Source: Bugula neritina (lineage: Eukaryota > Bryozoa > Gymnolaemata > Cheilostomatida > Bugulidae). Taken from it: 64,000 nucleotides of DNA. Shown here piece after piece: positions 1-50,230 of the stretch; position 1 is the first letter of the stretch, and each line of letters starts with the position of its first letter. The stretch covers positions 11,575,081 to 11,639,080 of the forward strand of contig OZ037767.1 of assembly GCA_964035545.1 (NCBI GenBank), written 5' to 3'. The notes below the pieces were generated by a model. That model worked only from the letters and a program-made list of their open reading frames with translations. It did no database searches and was not told the origin of the DNA. Position numbers and translations under genes: made by a program.

Positions 1-490
1 TACTCTCTCACTCTCTACTCTGCCACTCGCTACTCACACACTCAGTCACTCTCTACCCACACACTTTTACTCTTTGTTACTCACACACTGTTCTGAATTC
101 TTATTACAAAAGTCATATAATTTACTTTTCTCCTTCAACCCAAATTGTGGCTGACTGACTGCTTGACTTTGAGTCATCACCTGGTTATGACTTACTCAAC
201 AGGTGTAGCTTGAAACTGTTATATTAAAGCTGAGTGAATGGCTGGGTGCAGTAGTCACTCTGAAAATGGGTGTTCAATGTTATACAACACTACCCACGTT
301 ATGATGTGTACATTCTTGTAATACAACCAGTACCACTATTATATTCCAAGTTAATACTATATTTAACTAGCATTCATCATACCTACTAGTAAATGTTTCT
401 CATTTTATACTACAGTCATAGTCTTTCTGTAAAATAGACTTATTGTGACCTTATTTGTTTTTGAATAAAAACTGCCTACCCCACACATAT
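1..490. other. MRCK intron sequence, no gene
   Basis: CT/CA-rich low-complexity sequence occupies about 1-95. The rest is plain intronic sequence leading into the 33-bp minisatellite. No coding exon was seen. Confidence 0.6.
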
Positions 491-855
491 TACAGTACTT
501 ACTGTGTATGTTACAGTACTTACTCATGTACTTACTATGTATGTTACAGTACTTACTATGTATGTTACATTATTTGCTCATGTACTTACTGTGTATATTA
601 CAGTACTTACTATGTATGTTACAGTACTTACTCATGTACTTACTGTGTATGTTACAGTACTTACTCATGTACTTACTGTGTATGTTACAGTACTTACTCA
701 TGTACTTACTGTCTATGTTACAGTACTTGCTCATGTACTTACTATGTATGTTACAGTACTTACTCATGTACTTACTATGTATGTTACAGTCCTTGCTCAT
801 GTACTTACTGTGTATGCTGCAGTACTTACTCATGTACTTACTATGTATGTTGCAG

Positions 856-866
<11 letters not shown>
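491..866 (+). repeat. 33-bp minisatellite embedding the MRCK 3' splice site
   Basis: About a dozen copies of a unit (33 bp in regular copies, some shorter) run into the exon that starts at 856. Each copy contains TTACAG or TTGCAG followed by TACTTACTCATG, the same sequence as the real splice acceptor and first codons. The array has no stop codon in the exon frame. Confidence 0.9.
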
Positions 867-25793
<24,927 letters not shown>

Positions 25794-25900
25794 CCTGTGA
25801 ACCTAGTAGCCGGTCGTTGTAATGTTTGTGTGGACGTGTGACAATAGATGGTCATAATAGGAGATACTCACTAGATATCCTGTTTGCATTTGTATATCCC

Positions 25901-25906
25901 AATAAA
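25901..25906 (+). terminator. Poly(A) signal for MRCK
   Basis: AATAAA lies 108 bp after the MRCK stop codon in otherwise non-coding sequence. Confidence 0.6.
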
Positions 25907-27011
25907 TGTAATATATAGTAGTATAGAACGGTATCAGGTGTGAAAAATATAGGTTCACTTGGTGTTAAATTATTATAAAGAAATGGATAGAACTATATTT
26001 TCCTTTACTAAGCAGATGTGTGGTATATTATCTGCATTCACTCTAGTAAGCTGTACATTTCACAGAGGAGATTAATTGTGGTCACCTTACCCCATATATT
26101 GTCTTCATTGCTTATTGGTATCCACTCTGAATATGCTATGAACTGTGGCAAACTTTCAATAATTCTATTCACCAGGCTTCCAACTATTTATGTAGCATGA
26201 ATTATCATATTTTTTAATTTAAACAAAACTCAAATTATTGCTTTTGGGTTAATCTGTTAGAAACAAAATTCATTTCCATACTGTGATTTTAATAACTAAT
26301 AATGCTATAAAATATGATAATAATTATTGTTATAATATTATGTGTATATTGTTATTGTTATGAGCAATTAAAATGTACTGCCTGTTATAATGCTGGATTC
26401 CCTTTTTTTAATTTAAAGCCAGTTAACAAATTATAATACATCCAAGATAATCTTTTAATAGGAGGTTCACTTTGTCTTGTTGAAACATTTAAATGCAATT
26501 TCTATATCAATTCCTATAACCTAATGCATAGTACAAGGTGAAATAACTCTCTACCATTATGTCTCGTACTATGCCTTATTATATCTAAACAGTGAGTATT
26601 ATTTAACTTATGTATCAACTATAGTAGCTAATATTACTGGAGCACTCTCGGCCTTTGTATTATATTCATGATGCTAACTTTTTTCATACACAGCAACCAG
26701 TTACTTGTAAGGAAATTGATGGCATTTTAATTGTTGAGGATATGTTGAATAAACCTCTGAAGATTATTATACTTATTTGTGTTGAATGAAGTTCTCTCAC
26801 CACTGGCTTTCTTTAACCAGAACATTTTGTACTCTTGGGTACTCTGGTGCCTCATCGCTTCAAAACACAACCAAGAAGATGGCCATTAGTCTTAAAGCAA
26901 ATCAACTGAAATATTCTATTAGAACTGTTCCCTTCGGGCTTGAAAACTTGTATAAATTTTTATTTTGAAATAATATTGTACAAAAATACCGATCTGTTAA
27001 TTTTACATTTG

Positions 27012-27165
27012 GGTGCAGTAGTGGAAAGATTGGGATGATAAATTTTAGTTTGGTATGAGATAAATTTTGTGGCAATCTGGTTGAAATTCTCACGAGAACA
27101 TAACTTCTTTTGCTATATTTCTAATCTAGACCACAGGCTTTTCTCAATTTCTCCATTGCTGCACC
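27012..27165 (+). mobile_element. MITE family A, copy 1
   Basis: Terminal inverted repeats GGTGCAGTAGTGGA and, at the right end, CTCCATTGCTGCACC. The interior contains CATAACTTCTTTTGCTATAT and CAGGCTTTTCTCAATTTC. It aligns with copies at 35181, 51377 and 54975 and with a remnant at 40686. Confidence 0.8.
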
Positions 27166-28980
27166 TACCTTTAATTTTATTTCCAAAACTTCAAAAATTA
27201 CCACGTTACTTAATAGCAAAGCAAGATATTCTTATGGGAGAGAAATATTTGTCATGTAAGAAATGTGCAATTTATATATTTGAATTTTTCATTGCCTGAT
27301 CTTTGTACCTTATGGTAAGTTCGAAATATATTCTAAATGATAGCAAATCCTACTCATGAGTGCTTGCAAAAAGTATCAATTGATTTATTGCCTTTGTGAC
27401 TTGTGCTTAAGCCAAATAAACTGAGATTAAAAACTCAAAATATTTATATTTGCTAGTCATGAGTTTACACAGTGTGTATCATAAATGTAATAATAATTTG
27501 GTTTTGGTTGCAAAATCTGGGCTAAGGGGATCATCTAAGTACCACTTGAATTGTAAACTTGATACTTGACTATGTTGAGTATCCTTCAAGTAGATTAGAG
27601 TGTTTATACAACCACTTTGAGAGATGCCAGTCAATGGCAATGTTGCGTCAGTTGGTGCTTCATATTGCTACTGTGTATTCATTATCCGGCATATTAATAT
27701 CAATTATTTATATGATGCAGAAAATAAAGAGTATTGGTTACTGGCCTTCGAAATATTGCTAATTGGGTAACCAAAATGTTGATATAATTTATTTATTTAC
27801 AGTTGTTGCCCAACTTATGGGTGCTAGACTTTACATTAAGTTATTCAAAAGTAACAAACTGAATTCAATGCATTTTGGGGAATCTCCATTTTTACTATAA
27901 TATCAAATGAGCTTTTAAAGCAAAAAAGCTATTTATTATAGGTTGGTCAGCTAGTAGCTAAAAGCTTCATCTCCACAAAAATATTGTTAATGTTTCACTC
28001 TAACTGTATTTTATTATTGTACTTTTAACTTTCAAAATATCAGTGTATTAAAACTACATAAAAAATTCTATTTTTTCACCTTGGGTTTCACTTATATAGA
28101 AAAATTCAGACATTAAATCATGTAGAACTTTTCCATCATTATAATTAATATAATAAATTACATGATGTGTATGTCATGTTTGGTAATAATGTTTTTCAAG
28201 GTTCTAAATTCTACATGCTAATGTACATAGTATAATACATATTTTATATCACATTTTACTATCTTTCTGCTGTGCATGTGAATATTATATTAACATGGAA
28301 TATTACTGTTAATATATAACTCACATTTTTGTAGCTTAGCTTGTTCTTATAAAACGCATTAAATTCACCTATGGGAAACATGAAACAATCATCGTAATAT
28401 CATAACATATCATCAATAAAAAGCAATGAAATAATGTTTTAATGGAGCTATTGTAATGAAAAAGATGTAATATATTGAATAAATTGCTAATCAAACGTCA
28501 ATTGGTAATTACTAGAGTCAAAATGTTAATTGATTGTATTTCAACCCCAGTTATTTGCAGGCTCACCAGCTATTTCATTTATATTACACTAGAGCTTGTC
28601 TAGCATGAGTTGCTCAATGAACTATAAGATAATGTTGCAGTTGTTAAATCAAATCTTTTCAAATTTGATTTTACCATTTTCTATTAGCTAGTATATTGAA
28701 TCAAAATAAGAAACTGGTGACATGCTGCCATCATGTGCTTTCATGTCTGCTTTTCAAACATTACAATAAGTATTTCTTAGTTACTAAATCAGTTTAAAAT
28801 TTTGGAGTTGTGTTCTCAATATCGATGATTTGTTTCCTACTACACAGGAAAGGGCAGTATTCAATCATACGGAGGGACTTAGCTACTCTGTATTTATGCA
28901 TCTTTCACATGGCTTTGGACCAGACAAAAATGTCTTAATATTATTGCCAGTTCAAATTAAAGAAACATCTATTGTAGGCC

Positions 28981-29150
28981 TTAGCTGTGGCCTAGTTGTT
29001 AGGGCAATGACCTCTAGTAAAGGTCAGTGGTGATGCTAGAAAAGACACTAGGTTATAATTGATCCTTTGCCACAATAGTAAAAATTTCCTTGGCTTGCTT
29101 TAAAAAAACTTGTTCCATCAGGGATGGTGACTACGAACCCACATAAATGT
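28981..29150 (+). mobile_element. tRNA-derived SINE, copy 1 (B box lost)
   Basis: The head TTAGCTGTGGCCTAGTTGTT, the TTGGTGATG-like centre and the tail GATGGTGACTACGAACCC align with the copy at 62900. The segment that carries the B box in other copies is missing here. Confidence 0.65.
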
Positions 29151-30472
29151 TCATTTATTAAATATTAGCCGTCCCGAATTAGAATGTTTAAAAATGTTTG
29201 TTATAGTATTGTATGCAATCCCAACTGGCCTAACATTAGTTGAATGCAGAAAATTGGAAACAGATAATTTAGCTGACAAATAAGAGTTACAGGCTATCCA
29301 TTAATTGGTTAATATAACTTTTAATATATTTAATGCCTCATAACAAGTAACATTTTACTGTATATTTTTCGTTTATAGTATTATATTGCAAGTAGAAAAT
29401 TACCCCACTTGATTACCGCATGTGTAAAAAGAATGCTACAGCAAATGACAGAACATTTACCACAATATTTGAAAGCCTGCATATTTTTATGTTGCCAGTT
29501 GATTTGCTTAGATATAGCATTTTTCCCAAACAGAGTATAGTCATAGTACATACAAGAATTGAAATACAGCATTAAAAACTTGTAACTTTCCTTCTATAAC
29601 ACCAAAGAATCTGGTGCTAGTAGGTATAGTTTAGACTTATTAGTATGTTTAGATTATTTCTCACCATTTCTGTCATTGCTAGATACAAATCAGTGAAGCA
29701 AAATATGCAACATGTGCATTTTATGACAAGCAAATGCCCTTGCAACTGCTTCTTGCAACTTTAATTCTAACATCATTAGTCAGCACTAGTTGCATGTTCA
29801 CATTTTACTTATCAGTATTTACTTGTCTGATTCTTTTTCGTGGAAATTGAAACTGGATGATATGCAGAATAAAACTTACCTTTTCTGGCTTTAAATGTTA
29901 TTTATTTACAACCAAGGAATGAACAAACAAGTGAGTTTAAGCTAAAGCGTACCGCTCATGTCCCTTAATGAGTATTTTCATTGTTTCTGGCTAAAATACA
30001 ACTGAACAATTTGTCAATCTGCTTTTCCAAATAAAATTTTTCGTTTCTAAAGCCATCAAAATGAATATTTTTGTAATTTTGCAACCAAACAAAAATATTT
30101 TGCCATATGATTTCCATTGCTTTTCCTAATTAGCCAATCATCAAGTGTTGATTATTATTTCTTTTAATTAAAGTCATGCTTCAGATTTTTATTGTGATTC
30201 AATGATTAGAATAAACATCTAGTCATGATAAATAAAAGTTTAGAAATTTAGATAGAATTTGCTTTCATCACACAGAATAGTGAGTGCAAGTTTGAAAAAA
30301 ATTTAAAAGCTAATATGTCTTCTATAATAAACAAATTAAACTTTAAAAAATATTTATTGCAATATTAAAAATCTCAATTCTTATTGCTTGTGTTCTAAGA
30401 AAAATTTAATAAAATTTCAGTGAAACTCCTGCATTGTTTCTGGCAGCATATTACTTAGCCAGTCATAAAATA

Positions 30473-30503
30473 ATGTGTGTGTGTGAGTGTGTGTGTGCGT
30501 GTG

Positions 30504-30534
<31 letters not shown>
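30473..30534. repeat. TG dinucleotide microsatellite
   Basis: About 60 bp of TG repeats with rare A or C interruptions, in intergenic sequence. Confidence 0.95.
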
Positions 30535-31909
30535 AAAATTTTATATAGCCCACATGTAAGAGGGGCCATGTATTTTGTCTCAAGTTACATAAACTCCAGG
30601 CCTCATCCAATGATAGGATATTTTTATTTCAATTCAGTATATTTGTGTTCCTTCAACTCAACTAAAGAAATTTTCATTTACATCGTAAAGCTTTCCACAG
30701 TTTCTTTGAAATAGACTCTAATACAAAGTGTAAACACAATTAGTCATAGTTTTGTAAATAAATTGAACAGGGAATTGAAACAAGCTTTACTATATAATAT
30801 GTTGGGTATCTTTAGTTTGACTATGCTAACAGAAGGCTAGCTATGACGTTATTGCTAATAGTATACAGGTATCATCAGCATAATTACAATAAAATTGATC
30901 AATATTTACTTATTTTAATAAATAACGGATACAATAAAAAATAAATGAAAATATTAGTTTATTTGTCTTAGCAAACATCAGCACTAAATAACTATGGCCA
31001 GTTCATTGATCAGCATAGCTGGGGCTAGTTGAGAAAGGAGTCATAGAGATTTGCTCTGCCTGGGGTTATATGATTTCCACAACAACTTATTCAAATCTTT
31101 GTCTAAAAGGACGTTTGTTCAGCTCATTGTTTCCATTTCTACCCTTTGCAATGATATAGAAATTGCTTTCTTTTCAGCTCTTGATACCTTATGTTTACTC
31201 TTGCAATGTTATTCAACTTGGAGGCAATATTGGATTTTTTGTTCTATGTTTTCAGTGTGTTGTGTGGCCGCATGATAATGTTGCCAGCATAATCTAAGCC
31301 CGCCTCCCTTGTGTTAAGAGTGTTTGTATAGTTTTCAATCGAAACAGTGAGGAGCCATTGAGTCGCTGTTGCTAAAAGCACAAATGCATATAATATAGAA
31401 GGTGTGTGGGTAAATACTAGATAGTGAGTAGTGATTGAATGGAGCTGGCGTGTAGCTGTTAGTTACATACTCTTTATAGAAACATCATTAGCAACACACA
31501 ATCAAGAACTAGTCAGTTTGCACGCAGGTAACTTTAGTATGATATCATAGCATATACAACCTTTACAGCTAGTGTCACGCAGCATTTATTCTTATTATTT
31601 ATTTTACAAAACATTTTAAATTTATTTGAGCTTTTATGCTATGTTAACATGTAGCAGAAACACTAACAAATTGGTAAATGTTTAATTAAGAATATGTTTT
31701 ATGCAAACTTCTTAGAAATTAAATTGCTTGACTGACATTTACAGTAATTTGCAATTTCTTATTCTATATAATGTAGAATAACTCCAACCTACATTGTTAG
31801 GGTGATTGAAGGGCTACTTGTATGTAAAGCATTGCCATTGTTTGTAGTGCGTTATGTCATTACCTTGAGTGAAGTACACTGGACAGAATATTCTAACTCA
31901 TCAGTATAG

Positions 31910-43466
<11,557 letters not shown>

Positions 43467-44750
43467 ATTTTATGCAAGTATATTATGGGAAGACAACCCT
43501 CAGAGACATGAATATACTCAGACTGTCACTCATGCACTGATGCAATTAAACCAACAGAGTCAGTAAAATGCATCAGATCTTGTAGTACAGATTATATTGT
43601 AACTATGTCAAATATGGCTATCCTATTCTTCAAACTTCTAAGAGTTTACCCAAAGCCTAGAACATCTCTCTATATTCCAAAAGTTAAGCCAACATCCAAC
43701 ATATGAAGTCATAGGAAGCAGCTTCATAACATATGCTAATAAATATCATACTATTTAATACATTGTACATGTATCTCTGACTTTTCCAACTTGGTATGGA
43801 AAAAATTCCTATACTAATTGTAATAGTGATTAGGATGTTCACAGTAAATGGCAAGTTGGAATATGCAGAACAAACTGTTGCATCTATCCAAATTATTTAT
43901 TTAATTTCCAGATCTTTGTTCACGTGTACATAACTTATTGGCCTATTACAATATTATATATTTTTTGTAAGTTACATACTACACTTTTATTTTTAACATG
44001 CAAAAAGTATTTTGCCAATGTTGCCCTTTCAACTCAGGGTTCTGCATTAATTACTATTTAATTGAAATATTATCTGTCAACATGTATTTTATATATCTAC
44101 ATACATTGCTAATAATGTGAGTAACTCAAACTGTGATTAATGTAGCTGCTATTGTCAAATAATTTTAAATTACGATTTGCCAAACAAATGATATTAAGTT
44201 TTACTTGTTAGTTTAAAAAAATGCTATTGGATATTACGCTAGTCCACAGTTCATATTATATGTTGCATGTCATACTGAAATACTAAACTAATGTCTCGTA
44301 TATTATATCATAGAGTTAAATCAGTTGATAACATGAACTGTTGTAGTTATACTTTATAAGTTTTTGGTACTCAATAAAACTAGAATTATATTAAAATTAT
44401 GCTGAATATCATTAGATGTCATTGCAAAATTTTTCTTCACTAAAATATAGCCCGGTATAAAGTTGCATTTTGCCCAGTATTGCAGCCTGCTTGTTTCACA
44501 CCAGGCCAGCTGTGGTGACCCAATGGAGAGAATAACCACAAAGGGTTTACGTTGCAGAATTTTCTATTTGGCTGTGAAAGATAAAAGATAATAAAAATCT
44601 AATCATTAAATAATTAAACAATTTTAATCAAACAGCAAACCAAAATAAATTACTATACGAATAAAACTCAGTGCTAGGACAACATAAAGACTGTGAAAGC
44701 ATCATAATATTTCCAAGTCAGCACAGCTAGACTATGACAAGCAGATGACA
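43467..44750. other. Intergenic region between convergent CDKL and TTC19 genes
   Basis: About 1.3 kb of AT-rich sequence between two 3' ends. It should include both 3' untranslated regions. No coding region was seen. Confidence 0.6.
43738..43743 (+). terminator. Poly(A) signal for the CDKL gene
   Basis: AATAAA occurs 272 bp after the CDKL stop codon. Confidence 0.55.
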
Positions 44751-47700
44751 TCATGATGAGTCTTTAGAAGCGAGTGTGGCTTCCACTTGCTCCACATCTC
44801 GCAAACACTGCTCTCCCGTTTGAATGAGGGAAGGGATTTGGAGCCTCCTGGCTATCTCTATACATTTATTGCAGTATTCTCTAGCAGAGGCTAAATCCTT
44901 GCTCATGATACACGCCTGCAGTAACATAGTACAGTAATACTATACGCCATACGGTATATGAAAATAACCCGAGAGAGGATAACTTCTTAAATAGCAAGTC
45001 AACTGATGAACATTTTAGTCTGTATCATGAGTAAACCTTTTCCAATGTCCTTATTACCTAATTGATAATTAGGAGTTGTGTTTCCTTAGCAGGTACATTC
45101 TTGAACCTTATTATATTATAGTACAGTCTCATTGAAAATTTAAAGTTTCACTGGTACAAAAACCTAAACTATGTTATATATACTAATTCTTTCAAGAAAT
45201 AAATATCTGGTAGTAGCAGACATGTAAGTAAATTTCAAACACATTTAGTAGCATTTTTTTATAGAAATATAAAAAACATTTTTAATGGGTAATTGTTTAT
45301 TGGAAACTGCTGCAGTGGCAGCTACGCTATAAAAATTCCATTATTCATTCGCTGGGCTCGCTGCCACCGCTCAAGTTAACAGAAGCTTAATTAAGGTATA
45401 CACCTGCTAAGGGGGCACAACTCTCAACTATAAATTGAACATCAGGGTCATTAGATAAATGTCTATTGAAGAATATAACAGCACAGCTAGCCTTGCATTA
45501 TATTTTTATTCGATGTCAATACAGTGATGGCTCCTCGTGATGTCATCAACATGACTCATCATCATTCACAGCCTCTCTTAGTGTGTCAACTAGTTAATAC
45601 TACGTACTTTAAGCATATTATTCTCACCAACACAGCTATAGTTCTGTATGGGTAATATACTTATAGAGTATAATATTTATTATATCTTAGTATTTGTTTC
45701 ATACCAATTTTACGATGTAATCCATGTTATAATATATTGCTTGATTGTAACTTGATTATAACCATGAGTAATGAAACCAATAAATACATACAACCCTCAA
45801 TACACTCTGATTTAAACAGCCAACACATCTCAGATATAGTTGACCAACTGACGCATACAACATGGCGAGCTGGAACACTTTTACCTCTCCTAAGTTATAG
45901 TAGAAGGCTATAAGAGAATCGTCAGCGCCGTCACTGTTCTCTGCTCTGTTGATGGCCTCCTGGTAGGACTCTATGCCCTCTTTGAACTGTTTGTTGGTGA
46001 CGTAAGCCGAGGCCAAGTCGTTCAGCACCACGAGAGCCTAACAGAAACAGGAAACTCTACTCACAGAGTTAACAACATACATTGTCACAGATACATTGCC
46101 TGAAATTAGCTTTCTAAAACCAGCTTGCTTCAATTCACTAAAATCAAATCAAATCTTCTAAAAACTAAATTAACTGAATCCTATGAGATCATTTATTCTT
46201 CAGGAAACTTGTATGCCTGATTTTGATGATAAAACTGTAAAACTTCACAAGTTTAAATGCTAGTTTAAGCAAGTAAGTCATTTTTACATTCACTAATTAC
46301 TTAGGTTATTTCATATAAGATTTGCCACAACATTAGTATAGTTACAAACCTCTTCTGTAAAACTGATTTTAAAACACTACGCACCCACTGGTCACACACA
46401 CCCTTTGAGATTAAACAAGATTTATATAAACATAAAATCAGGTTAGTAATTTCTTTTGAACAACTCAATACAAGCTTCAAGTTTACACTTCTGTTTTTCT
46501 TTGAGAAGAACACAACACCGACGTGAAACTATCACTCTAACAGAGCTGAGGCTATTTCATTAGAAAATGAGTGAACTTTATTACAGACACCAAACTAGTA
46601 ATTTTACCTGCGGGTGATCAGCACCATAAACCTCCCGGGCTATGTCGAGAGACTGTTTGTATAACTTTATAGCATGTTGAAATTGCTTCTTTTTCATAAG
46701 GAATCGAGCATAACCTGCAGATATAAGTTTATATAATGAGATAAATTTGTCTCAAAAAACATGGAAAATCAAAAAGTAAAAAGTTCAGTACTTTACACAA
46801 TAGAACTAAAATTGAATTCATAAAACTGTGCGCACCAGCTATAAGTCATGGAAAATTAATGTGGCTAGTAAAAGGGTAATAAAAAACTGTACTCGTATAC
46901 AAAACCTAATAACTCTAAATAGTATATTCTCACAAAAAACTCTAGCTACTATCCCTGTGAGAACTCCTGGTAGAAATCGTTTTTGTTAAATCGGGCTAAG
47001 GACTTATTCATATGTAGCATGAAAGCAATTATGACTGGATGCTCTTCCTAACATCACCAATAGCCTTTACTGGGGTTTGAACCACTGACTTACTAAGCCA
47101 ACGCTCTAACGCCTAGACCACAAGATGATATGCTAATAGTCAGTGTCTTGTTATAATTGAAAATTGAATTTAAATTAAAGATAAACCCAACAGTGGACTG
47201 ACTTTGCAGGGCCAGGCCATGAAGTGCCAGGGTGTTGGTATCACACTCCAAGACACCGCCAGCTTCTTCCACTTTCTTAGCCATCGTCTGCACTGAGAAA
47301 GCAAACCCGGCCTCAGCTTCCTTGTCCCTAGAGAGAGTGGCATAGAGGGAGGACAACTTCACAGACAATTCTACAATTGAGTCATCATCAGGTGCTTTCC
47401 CAGCTGCCAGACATTTCTGCATAGTCTGTAAAGAGAATCAGCTTTGATAATGGGGTGAGCTATGATTGCACTCAACTTGCTTGTTCTAATTCAATAACAA
47501 AAACCTGCAACGATGTTGTACACAACATTTATAAAGCACAGATTTTAGAAATTTTCAATATTTATATATAATGCAGCGAATATAGAACTACGATGACAAT
47601 TTATTTCTAATCAAAATGTCGCAGAGAATATAACTGAGCTATCAACATTATAACACTACAAAAACTTCATCTGTTTGATTAGTGAACAGTATTATTTAAA

Positions 47701-49916
47701 TGGACAAACTTGTCAATGTTACAGGTTTACAAACAGTCACAACAATGATGCATACATAAACTAAACATATAACCAGCAACTTTAGTTTGAAGAAAAATTG
47801 ATTCCAACTCACTTCCTTGTACAGCCTTTCAGCATTGACAGCATCACCCGCCTTCACCGCTAAAGACGCCATGAAACCAAAGATGTTTATCTGATATACT
47901 AAAAGCTGCCTGTTTAAAATAGAATAAATAAAAAACTAAATACATTTTCTATAGTTCCTATACAATCCGCCAAAACAAGTCTCTGGTAATAACAAAGGTT
48001 TTATAAACAAAATTAAACTAGGCTGAATACTAGAATGGCAGGCTGCATAGATAACTCAGAGCTTGTTCATCATGAGCAAGGAAAACCTGCAGCACAATTA
48101 GATTGTACAAACAAAAAACAGGAAGAGACCCGCATGTGATTGAGACTTACTGATCATCTATAATTTGGCTTCTGTGTTGTGTGTATGCTAGTTCTAATGC
48201 TTTATGAAACAGGTCTTGAGCTTCATCAATTTTTCCTTTCTGAGTAGCCAAAACACCATGTTTGAGAACTAAAGTCAATTCTTCACGAGGGGAAAGCTTA
48301 GTCTGCTGCTTGGTGTACCACAAGTACAGTGACCCTAATATTGAACTTCCAAATACAACCCCAATTAGGGGTTTCCAATTTTTATTTGATTTGTGTTTAG
48401 GATTTCCTGAACTGTAAAAGAAAATTTATTATTATTGTGAAATTGTTTGGAACCAAATTTATACAAAGACTGAAAAATTTTATAACAAAAGTAAAGTTAG
48501 CCTATGCAAGATAAGTTTGCAAAATACCCACTGACAAGTTATTGGAATGGACATTAAAGTTGTGAAATATTCATAGCATTTTTATGAACATACTGAAAAC
48601 ATGAGATTGAATTGACAGCTAGACTGCATCAAGACAAAGTGTTGAACTGGTAAAAAATTAATGCTTGCCATGTTATACTTTAGTTTTTTATTTAATCAGT
48701 CTTTAAAATATCCAACAGCATGTTAGTAAAATTGACTTGCAACTTGTAAGTAAATTGGATTGTCTAAGTTTAGTTCAATTATTACTACGTAGATGTTTGA
48801 CTAAAGTTGACTAGAAATTTTTGCCTGAGCCATAAGTTGACAATGATTGACTGGTTATTGACTCTTGACAAGACACTTACTTTAACTTGGCTTAACAAAT
48901 TATTTAATTGAGTTTAAAGACATTGCAAAACCATGTGGTTATAGCAGCAGTGTCTTTCCAGATAGGTGCTTCCCAGCTAGACGCTACGCTAAATTTACCA
49001 CTTAGACGCTTCCCAAATGGGTTTATTTATTTATTTCGGTAAAATAATATGTACTTTATGTAGGGCTTGGGGCCTAGCGTCTAACTGGGAAGCATTTATC
49101 TGGATGAAACCATAGCAGCATCGCAAAACTTTATTATTTGTGTTGAAATAAATGCTGAAAATTATACTTTATGATTAACATTATGCTATTTTATACATAA
49201 TTAGTAATACTAATATACAAAATAAATACAAGTATGGAGTAATAATTATAGCTGTTATGGTAAATGTAATACTAACTAATACCAAGAATAAAACTGTTAG
49301 TATTAGCAATAGTTATTTTTTTAAAAACTTTACTTAATCACAATAATTTAATTAATACTATCATAGCTACTACTATTACTATAACAATAAGTATAGTTAG
49401 TACTCAGTACTACTGCTGTTGCTGCTACTGCTGTTGCTGCTACTACTGCTACTAGTACTACTGCTACTAGTACTACTGCTACTAGACCTAGTACTACTGC
49501 TACTACTACCACTACCAGTGGCAGTAGTACTACTACTAGTACTAGTAGTTCAAGTTGTTTCCACTTTTGTTTCTACTTTCTTAATTATAAAAAGCACTAG
49601 CAACCATTCAAATTTTAACTAAAAATTACCAAGACTGAGATTCATTTTTGTTGAGCTTCTCCTCAAAGTTAGGGTCCAAGCCGGTGCGTGGATCATCACC
49701 ACTGGACTTGGTCGAAACATTTTCATTGTCATTGAAGTGATTGATATTATTATAATTATTTGGCTTTGCGTGATCAGTTGAAGACTCAGTATTTGTACTT
49801 GAATGGCGACAGCCAGATAGGCAAAATTTGTGTATTATATTGCAGCTAGGTTGAATAGAATTAACATATTTTTCAGAAACAACGCGATGAATAAATTTAA
49901 TTTTTGTAGAAAACAT
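44751..49916 (-). CDS. TTC19: TTC19, mitochondrial tetratricopeptide repeat protein 19
   Basis: In animals TTC19 sits in the mitochondrial inner membrane and supports respiratory complex III assembly and turnover. Exons in transcript order: 49916-49630, 48411-48151, 47909-47813, 47425-47203, 46714-46608, 46037-45885, 44915-44751. All are phase-compatible and give 430 residues (human about 380). The N-terminus MFSTKIKFIHRVVSEKYV is basic and amphipathic, as in a mitochondrial presequence. One membrane helix (PLIGVVFGSSILGSLYLWYT) precedes the TPRs. TPR-type helices follow: FMASLAVKAGDAVNAERLYK, LSVKLSSLYATLSRDKEAEA, YARFLMKKKQFQHAIKLYKQ and LNDLASAYVTNKQFKEGIES. The order of membrane helix and TPR array is that of TTC19. 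The start is the first ATG of the open frame. It is divergently transcribed from DRC7. Confidence 0.85.
46950..47128 (-). mobile_element. tRNA-derived SINE, copy 2
   Basis: On the minus strand the head reads GTGGTCTAGGCGTTAGAG, with B box GTTCAAACCCC and then TTGGTGATGTTAGGAAGAGC. It aligns with the copies at 62900 and 28981. It lies in a TTC19 intron and ends about 75 bp from an exon. Confidence 0.75.
48959..49103. mobile_element. 145-bp palindromic MITE
   Basis: Inverted repeats of about 32 bp: the left arm starts CCAGATAGGTGCTTCCCAGC and the right arm, reversed, starts CCAGATAAATGCTTCCCAGT. There are about four mismatches in 32. The short interior contains GACGCTTCCC again. It lies in the first TTC19 intron. 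Confidence 0.75.
49400..49552. repeat. CTG/CTA trinucleotide repeat
   Basis: Imperfect TACTGC and TACTAG triplets over about 150 bp in TTC19 intron 1. The leucine-rich open frame over it is only repeat translation. Confidence 0.9.
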
Positions 49917-50230
49917 TTTAGATTTGTCTCTTAATTTCAAAATCACAAGGAAAATCCCAGTTCAGACCAACCTTGACTTGAAGGTCAAGGACACAGCCAA
50001 TCTGCGCTTGTGTTCATTAGCAATCTACGGAAAACTGAACAAAAACTGCAACCCTAGCAACGAGAAGTAATACAATAACAATTACACGCCTGATATTTGC
50101 TATAGAAGCATGCTATAACGTAGTAAAATACTCGAAGTAATAATTTGTTTGCGATGTTGATGAGGGCTTAAAACCCATTTTGTTGTGCGCAGCTCGCATA
50201 GTTTACAAAAGCAGCTAAAAGGCCTACAAC
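49917..50230. promoter_or_regulatory. Shared TTC19/DRC7 divergent promoter region
   Basis: Only 314 bp separate the two start codons, so both 5' untranslated regions and promoters must fit here or overlap. No TATA box is obvious. An X-box-like site is at 50048-50061. Confidence 0.65.
50048..50061 (+). promoter_or_regulatory. X-box-like RFX site
   Basis: GCAACCCTAGCAAC matches the strong half-site (RGYAAC) and the central CC of the ciliary X-box, 9 of 14 against GTTGCCATGGCAAC. It lies 170 bp upstream of the DRC7 start codon, a usual distance for RFX-driven cilium genes. Confidence 0.45.

Noticed and set aside
45313-45370. GC-rich inverted repeat (GCAGTGGCAGC / GCTGCCACCGC) in a TTC19 intron
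   Set aside because: Only 11 bp per arm; too little to call an element or RNA structure.
49419-49622. Leucine-rich open frame resembling a signal or membrane segment
   Set aside because: Translation of the CTG/CTA trinucleotide repeat inside a TTC19 intron.
49917-49946. Upstream extension of TTC19 beginning at a GTG codon
   Set aside because: A nuclear animal gene is expected to start at ATG; the ATG at 49916 gives a good presequence.
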